From Cyclaneusma minus (lineage: Eukaryota > Ascomycota > Leotiomycetes > Marthamycetales > Marthamycetaceae), in assembly GCA_037179335.1 (NCBI GenBank), contig JAKZHN010000031.1, positions 350,733 through 414,732 on the forward strand: a DNA stretch of 64,000 nt. Reading direction: 5' to 3'. Shown piece after piece: positions 58,324 through 64,000 of the stretch; position 1 is the stretch's first letter; each line of letters starts with the position of its first letter. The notes under the pieces were generated by a model, which had not been told where the DNA came from, ran no database searches, and saw nothing but the letters and a program-made list of their open reading frames with translations. Position numbers and translations under genes: made by a program.

Positions 58324-60105
58324 GATGAAGGTTGACGGGTTGAGTGGATGGATACTTGAAAGTGGTCTGTAGGTAGTTGGGTCGAAGTTGACTGAAGTTT
58401 GCTTTGTGAATGCAGAGAATCAGTTCGAAAGAGTTGATGTTTGTGAAAGAAGAAAAGGTGGAAGAGAGGAGGAGAGAGGTCTTTAAGTGCACAGCTGGAT
58501 GGGAGCACGAGCAGACAGGCAGGTGCCACTTCCCCGCAGAAATTCAAGCAGGAACTGACAGCAGGGTCCAAAGCCGACGGCAGGCAAGATTCACACTCGA
58601 ATTGACGCAATAGCAGCAGTGAGGGAAGGCATATGGGGCAGCAATGACGGCATGCAACTTCCTCTTTTCCAATTAAAGCATTGTTGGCTGGCCGTGGTTC
58701 TTGGCCTCCAGCACCTCCTGCCCCAGCCCCCATGTCTATGTCATCCCTGGCCTTGTTTGTTCCCTAATCCCCATGCGGGCAGCTACAGGATCGACAGTGC
58801 AGGAGCCATATGGCGATGTATCCTGTGTAGCCGTTCTGAAGCCCGGCCTCCCGAAAAGATCAATGGTCGATATAGGGTAGATCGGCTTGAATAGTTACGG
58901 TCAATCTGGGTCGGTTGCATAGATATTCTCCTATTCGTCTCAAGCCACTTGTGCCTGAGCTTCTCCAAGCTGTTAGCATTGACTCGAGTCGTTGGGCATG
59001 ACTTCGAAGCTTGTTCGTACCTTGGAAGCTCTTACCTTTGCGGAGCTCACAGCATCAGGAGATGTCCAACCGGCGGAAGATCCTCCGTCATCGCTCTGAC
59101 CAAGTGCCACACAGATGCCGGGCGCCATATCAGGTTTCTTTAATGCAGCTCGTGGAGATCCCGATCTTGGCATACTCAAGCACATCCGGTTGGACGAGCA
59201 GAGAGAGCACAGCAGGGGGTTGTCGTCACGTTCAGGCAGCCGCATTCTCCAAGGGAAATTTTGGATTCTGTTATCGTCATAGGCTGTGGCGGTGCTGCGA
59301 AGTAGCGTCATTGTGGGGTTGCTGTGGCTGTAAGGCGGGCGAATCAGAGACTAGGGGCTCACGCACCGCCACACCGCTCAAATGTTTGATCGAACATCCA
59401 TCGTCATCTCATTTTCACTTCAATGCAAACAACTCTGAATGAGAATTGCTGCTCTCCAGGCGCCCAAAGCTCGACTTCCAGTATTTGTATAGACTCCAGG
59501 GCCAGGCACCACCTACAAGATGTCAGTTATCACGGCAGATTTCACGATAGGGGTGTGGACGGATGTCGTCAACCTGCTCCAGAGAGACCTGGACGACCCT
59601 GATGCACTGTGGGACTCCACCCTCTCGAAACCCTTGGCGCATCATCAGACCCTGAGACTGAGATGCTTTGCATGTTTCTATTCACGTCCGCAGATGACGT
59701 AGAGCCAGTGGGGCACTGAAATGCATCGTTGGTGACAATTCGGGCCTTTGGTATTGACTGACTACGACTGTGTGCTAGAGCAAACAGCGATATCTTGACC
59801 CTCCGAAACTCCACCATACGCGAATTGTGCAATGCTTTCCAGGATCCCCTGAGGATGAGACGCTGATATTGAGAAGTGAATGACAAAAGATGAGAACCTG
59901 ACGAGAACCTGACGGGAGAGGAGGACGAAGTCGAGAAAGCGAAAGAGGCGATGCAAGCTGGACGGCGCGAAAGGCGTGAAAGGCATCGATGAGTTTGTGG
60001 AAGGCGTCGGTAAGTTCGTGAGAGGCGTCCACTCGTTTGTCGTCTAAAGGGTACCGCCCTTTCATACCTCATCCTATCCATCCCTCATCCCCCCATCCCC
60101 ATCCC
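58324..60105. other. intergenic
   Basis: About 1.8 kb without a firm gene. At 59893-59916 GAGAACCTGAC is repeated twice, and at about 59970-60045 an AAGGCGT...GAGTTTGTGG-like unit is repeated about three times. A minus-strand frame starting at 60065 spans the second repeat (TDAFHKLIDAFHAF) but I see no further support for it. Confidence 0.45.
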
Positions 60106-60634
60106 TCAAGACCTAAAAGCAGTATCAATCCTCCGAACCGTGTTCGTAACCTGCGCCCACCCCCTCCTCACCCCATCCCAGCCCTTCTTACACTTCCTCC
60201 TCGTCTTCTCACCGAATCTCTCCCACCGTCTCTCTTTCTTCTCTGCCTTTTCCTCAACAAGCGCAATTTGGTGTTCTAACTCGGCCAGGCTCGCGAGAGT
60301 GACGTGCTTGGCCCTGTGTTCAGTCTCTTTGCGGAGTTGCTCTGTCATTTCGGAATCGTCGCGGTTGGGGTTGTCGGCCCAGCGGTTGAGGTGGCGGATT
60401 TGGCGTTCGAGGTATGCTGGGGAGGGTCAGTGCAGGTGTTTTGTGTTGAGGGTGAAGTGCGCTGGGTACCGGGATGGCAAGTGCGGCATCTGGGGGAGGG
60501 GGGGAGGGAGTGAGGGTAAGGCGAGAAGGAAGGAGCCTACATGTCTTGACGCGAAGGCCGACGCGCGTGGGGAACGGTGTGAGGAACATGACATTGGATT
60601 TCTTGTACTGGTGCTTTTCGAAATGGTGGGCCAT
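60106..60634 (-). CDS. small conserved-looking fungal protein, 134 residues
   Basis: Exon 1 is 60634-60541 and exon 2 is 60416-60106, joined in phase 1 over a 124-bp GT-AG intron. The N-terminus (MAHHFEKHQYKKSNVMF) is followed by TPFPTRVGLRVKTSYLERQI, then a coiled-coil stretch rich in Glu/Lys/Arg (LAELEHQIALVEEKAEKKER) and a basic C-terminus. There is no signal peptide or transmembrane helix. The exon join restores one uninterrupted, well-composed frame, which is the main evidence for a real gene. I do not recognise a named family. Confidence 0.65.
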
Positions 60635-61863
60635 GTCGGGCGGCTGGGGATGCAATTGATATTGATGGTGCTGTGGTGATGTTTTGCGGTGGTTGCGTGT
60701 TGTGTTCTGGAGGGTCGAGAACACGGTCAAGGTGGGTGTGGTTGAGGCTATTGCCAGGACGACCCGAGGGAAGAAGGGACGGGACGTGACGCCGGGCGAG
60801 GCGCCAGGTTTGTTTACGAAAGACGTCGACAATGCGCGCGAGCTGCGACAGAGTTGTGAGCTGGCGACATGTTTTCTCACCAGTTACGGGAAATCTGTCG
60901 CGTAGAAGTCTGCGACATCAAAGTCCCGAATGAGCTCCAGGCTCGGTCACTCCAGGCCAATTTCCCATCTTCTCTACTTTCTGCATCCATTGATCCACTG
61001 TCATCCTCACTTAAACGATTCTGAACTCACAGCATCTTTTATGTCTTGCGATGTACCTCCCTTCAGCAAGCATTCTGTCTTCCAGCAGTTCTCGACCTCG
61101 TCTCAGCCGTGTGTAGTAGTCTCACGCATAGGTATTAAGGACTCTAGTTAGTATTGCCTCACTCGGAGGAGGGAAGATTGAAGAACTTGCTGCTGCTTTC
61201 CCTTGAACTGAATACCTGACAGGATCGGGATAGGTAAGTTTGTAGTCGCATGCTGGTGCTCTGAGTGGAGCGAGGAGTCTGGGTTCCAGGGCGTTCCTGT
61301 GAAACTTCTCTGCGTGTTGTAGTTCTCGTGTGATCATCTTGGAAACATGCATTTCTTGGGAGGTAGTCAATTACTTGAATCGTCTTGAGTAGTTGCAATC
61401 GATGCTAGTGATTAGATGCATCTTGAGATCATGGTTCTAGTTAATTCTGGCGAATCAGTTCACTCCCAATGATGAGGAGCAGCCTGAATGATTGAGACTG
61501 GAAAGCAGTCTGGCCAAACGCGAATTGTCACCACTGGCCTCTGAAAAAGCATCCAGAATCTCGCTGTTCCAATCTGTTTGCCATTGAACCGTGTCAAGTC
61601 GAATGGGAATCTCTAAGCTAGAATTTACCAAGTCACATTTCAGCTTTCTGAGCATTTGTTTGGTCACATTATTTCACAACCTCAATGGAAACACAAGGTG
61701 GTGTAAACACCTTTTCTGATTTTATACATACACGATTCTTGAAACAACAAAAACGGCACCCGGGGCCAAGAATCCACAGCGCGAAGCTTCGATGTGGCCA
61801 GACATGTCAGTCGCCAGAACCGTTTTCAAAGCCAGAAGTCATACAGAGTGCGGACTTCATCTG
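60635..61863. other. intergenic
   Basis: About 1.2 kb. No gene seen. The sequence at 61400-61600 has some TAGTGATTAG/CACTGG-like units reminiscent of the 19-bp arrays, but too irregular to call. Confidence 0.45.
61654..61739 (+). repeat. direct repeat copy 1, downstream of the basic-protein gene
   Basis: Shares CATTTGTTTGGTCACA and GGTGGTGTAAACACCTTTT with 62916-63006, plus ATGGAAAC and TATACATACA between and after them. Weaker similarity extends left to about 61550. The TGTAAACA core matches the forkhead-factor consensus. Confidence 0.65.
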
Positions 61864-62328
61864 TCAGGCCGCAATTTTTCCATCACCACCACCACCGTCT
61901 TGTCCACCATGCTTCTTTCCTCGACGTCGGTGTCTGTTGTTGCGCGGCTGAGGTTGTTCGCCGGGCTCGAGGAACCATCCGAGAACGTACGCTCCGCCCC
62001 AGTAGTAGAGCAAATCGCCAGTCTTGGGGTCTTCGCGGCGGATTCTGCGCTGCTCGTTCTTGGGCGCTTCGTTGTATGCGATTTTGGCTCGCTTGGCTGC
62101 CTTGTAACGGCGACCGTTCTTGCCAGCGCGGCTCTGGCCTTTGGGGTTCTTTCGCTTCTTGATCAGGCGGGCGCTTTGGTCGAGAATCTGGTGTCGGATG
62201 ACGGTCCATGTGAAGAAGGCTTTGTATGGAGGGTCCATGAGGGCGGCGAGAGCGAGGAGGTTAGTGGTTGGGAGGTTCATTTGGACGAGCGGATTGGTGC
62301 GCTGGATGAGCATGCTCGTAAAGGACAT
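61864..62328 (-). CDS. basic protein of unknown family, 154 residues
   Basis: Single-exon frame starting MSFTSMLIQRTNPLVQMN. A hydrophobic stretch (LPTTNLLALAALM...FFTWTVI, about 19-45) is followed by a strongly basic region (LIKKRKNPKGQSRAGKNGRRYKAAKRAK) and then DPKTGDLLYYWGGAYVLGWFL, which could be a second membrane or core segment. The tail is Arg/Lys/Gly-rich. Codon composition and clean length support a gene. I recognise no family; a small membrane or mitochondrial protein is possible. Confidence 0.6.
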   Translation of the reverse strand: MSFTSMLIQRTNPLVQMNLPTTNLLALAALMDPPYKAFFTWTVIRHQILDQSARLIKKRKNPKGQSRAGKNGRRYKAAKRAKIAYNEAPKNEQRRIRREDPKTGDLLYYWGGAYVLGWFLEPGEQPQPRNNRHRRRGKKHGGQDGGGGDGKIAA

Positions 62329-62616
62329 TGTGGCGTCGAGGTCGCGTTGAGGGTTGGGTGGGAGGGAAAAACAAAGGGAAGAGGAGGACGTGGGATCTGG
62401 AGCGCAAGTTTATGCTGTGGGCAGCGCGCGAGTGGAGGCGAAGCAGTGGAGCGGAACTTCTCGCCGGGCTGAATTGCGCAACCGAGGACGCGGGTAGAAG
62501 AAAGTTGTGGCGGTGGAAGATATCCACGGTGCTGAGCCGAAGTGGTGCTTAGAGGTGAATCTCAAGCTGGGGATAGGAGGTTTCGTTGAGTGGTGTAGCC
62601 TCATGATCCAAGACTC

Positions 62617-62673
62617 CGAGTCACTGAGAATATTCGAAGTGATTGCGAATATTCGAAGGAACTCGGGAGATAC
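62617..62673 (+). repeat. 19-bp-period repeat array 6
   Basis: Three units of exactly 19 bp: CGAGTCACTGAGAATATTC (62617-62635), GAAGTGATTGCGAATATTC (62636-62654), GAAGGAACTCGGGAGATAC (62655-62673). About 290 bp upstream of the minus-strand gene starting at 62328. Confidence 0.6.
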
Positions 62674-62915
62674 CAGAAGACTTGGAGGTTCCAAATCCTA
62701 CTGTATGTTGCCTCCCCTAATTCATCGACACGGGGCACCTCGACCCAGCTAACTTCCTAAGTTCCTTGTTTTTGTGTTAGCATTTCAAGTGACTATTGAC
62801 CAAGACTTACCACGCGAGAACTGTCATCAAAGACGCATCTAGAATCGGCTCTTCCATTCTAGAGTTTGCTTGCTGTTGAGCTATATTCAATCTCATAGCC
62901 AATGCTAAGCCAGAT

Positions 62916-63006
62916 CATTTGTTTGGTCACAGGTCACAATCATCGAGTTCATGGAAACGGATGGTGGTGTAAACACCTTTTATGATACTATATACATACA
63001 TGATTC
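62916..63006 (+). repeat. direct repeat copy 2
   Basis: Diverged copy of 61654-61739, offset about 1.26 kb, same orientation; it again carries GGTGGTGTAAACACCTTTT and TATACATACA. Weaker similarity extends left to about 62830 (GCATCTAGAATC against GCATCCAGAATC). Confidence 0.65.
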
Positions 63007-63476
63007 AAAGCAATACAGGCGGGCAATATATGCCACGAAAATAATCATACAATACACCCCAAGTCTGCCAGTCCACCCAATCCCAGCATCAGCTCCGTTA
63101 TCAGGTTCCCTCCGAGTTTCAAACAAGCTGCACTCACACACCGTCAGCGTCGCGGAACAGAGTCCGCGCCAGCATCGAGATAGCAAAGATACAGACAAGT
63201 AAGTCCTCCGGGTCCCCCAACAAGCTACACTCCACTCTCCCACCTATAGCACGTATCGGTACGTGCAACCAGCAGGAGAGCAGTGAGTAGCTTGTTGGCG
63301 AACCCTTCAGGTTCCAAAACGAAGCATCTGCTGAGATCAAACTTCCCGTGAAGTTGCAGTGCAAGACCATAGAGCGCGGGCTGGACCCAACGCCACTAGG
63401 GAATGGCAGATGCAACAACAGACGTACAGATCGCAGAACAACAAAATAACCACCGTCCAGGCCAACATGCCAACTC

Positions 63477-63617
63477 CACCATGCGAACGGTTCTATGCCG
63501 CGCATTCTACCAATCCAACATGCCCACTCCACCCCATGCCAATCCACCGAGGCAACTCCACCATGCCAAACAAACTCCACCCACCATGCATGCGATTCTA
63601 TGCCGAGCATTTTACCA
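63477..63617 (+). repeat. two-copy tandem repeat, about 104-bp offset
   Basis: CCACCATGCGAACGGTTCTA at 63477 recurs as CCACCATGCATGCGATTCTA at 63581, and both continue into TGCCG(C/A)GCATT(C/T)TACCA. Short ATGCCAACTCCACC-type motifs lie between them. Confidence 0.7.
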
Positions 63618-63844
63618 CAACAGCAAACGCCAGAAGCCCATCACAATCCATACCGCCATCCATGCCAATCCACCACCACCACACCAAGCAGAAACCGTTG
63701 TACCATTGAACGTTGACCAGAAGAAGTACCGAACACCATGCAAGCGACCGACCACCAGAAGAACCATGAGCTTTCGCGTGCCTCGCTACCGGCTCAGGTT
63801 TGAATACGACTGGTGGTCGGTGCTGCGAAAAGACGAGAAGAAAC

Positions 63845-64000
63845 TCAGGCTTTGAGAGCCCCATGCCAGCCTCGCTGCCCACCCGAGTTCTTCGCGAAAA
63901 GTCGTCCTTTATGCAACAGTGCGCCGTCATGGCAAACTTGGCATTTGCCACATCGACGGGTGAGGTGCTCCGGTCCTTGGCAGTTGTGTCCGCACCAAGC
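63845..64000 (-). CDS. 3' end of a cysteine-cluster protein, cut by window edge
   Basis: The last 51 codons of a minus-strand frame running in from beyond position 64000 to a TGA at 63847-63845. It reads AWCGHNCQGPEHLTRRCGKC and continues QVCHDG, giving five cysteines and several histidines in a zinc-knuckle-like spacing. The spacing of ligands and the clean stop are the evidence; the rest of the gene is outside the window. Confidence 0.5.
   Translation of the reverse strand, partial: AWCGHNCQGPEHLTRRCGKCQVCHDGALLHKGRLFAKNSGGQRGWHGALKA

Larger units (their letters stand above)
62674..63844. other. intergenic with short repeats
   Basis: No supportable gene. It contains the second copy of a direct repeat (62916-63006) and a two-unit tandem repeat at 63477-63617, listed separately. 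Frames across the latter read as repeated AIL/TVLCRAFY peptides and are probably not coding. Confidence 0.45.

Noticed and set aside
59775..60065. 96-codon minus-strand frame with TDAFHKLIDAFHAF
   Set aside because: The repeat in DNA accounts for the repeated peptide, and the rest has no support as a gene.
63403..63855. 150-codon plus-strand frame near the right edge
   Set aside because: It crosses a tandem DNA repeat that makes repeated LCRAFY peptides, and it overlaps the better-supported cysteine-cluster gene end on the minus strand.

Overview
The window is nuclear DNA from a filamentous ascomycete, most likely a Dothideomycete. The genes have short GT-AG introns (about 50-220 bp) and lie in large intergenic gaps. 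The families are typical of such fungi: C2H2 regulators that end in cysteine clusters, a BTB/POZ protein, an amidase, a GH92 mannosidase, a D-amino-acid-oxidase-type FAD enzyme, a membrane-associated-progesterone-receptor (MAPR) heme protein and a PRVDSD-repeat protein. Genus and species cannot be named from sequence alone. Exon models were built by hand from splice sites and reading phase, and every multi-exon model sums to a multiple of three.

Layout. 0.9-9.6 kb: two C2H2 zinc-finger genes. 10.6-11.8 kb: a TMEM19-type membrane protein. 12-17.4 kb: no intact gene, but five GCTAGC-plus-TATA promoter-like modules, three arrays of 19-bp degenerate repeats and coding remnants. 18.2-21.9 kb: a BTB protein flanked by relic direct repeats, then an amidase, both on the minus strand. 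25.5 kb: a secreted ten-cysteine protein. 27.1-29.6 kb: a divergent pair, a mitochondrial TPR membrane protein and a MAPR heme protein. 30.3 kb: a 60-residue cysteine-rich protein. 35.5-37.3 kb: an FAD oxidoreductase. 37.8-43.3 kb: a large membrane/coiled-coil gene interrupted by one in-frame TAG, and next to it a decayed tandem copy. 44.1-51.4 kb: a 1436-residue coiled-coil protein and a SET-domain protein. 53.0-55.9 kb: a secreted GH92 mannosidase with an apparently non-AG splice acceptor. 56.8-64.0 kb: minus-strand genes for a PRVDSD-repeat protein, two conserved or unknown small proteins and the 3' end of a cysteine-cluster gene.

No biosynthetic cluster or intact transposon is visible; most genes look like independent housekeeping, regulatory or secretory genes. 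The most unusual features are (1) a dispersed family of 19-bp-period degenerate repeats found at five or six sites, including inside an intron; (2) the serial promoter-like modules at 12.2-15.2 kb; (3) a single-codon TAG interruption where the tandem copy keeps a lysine codon; and (4) a GH92 intron whose family-consistent acceptor is TG rather than AG.
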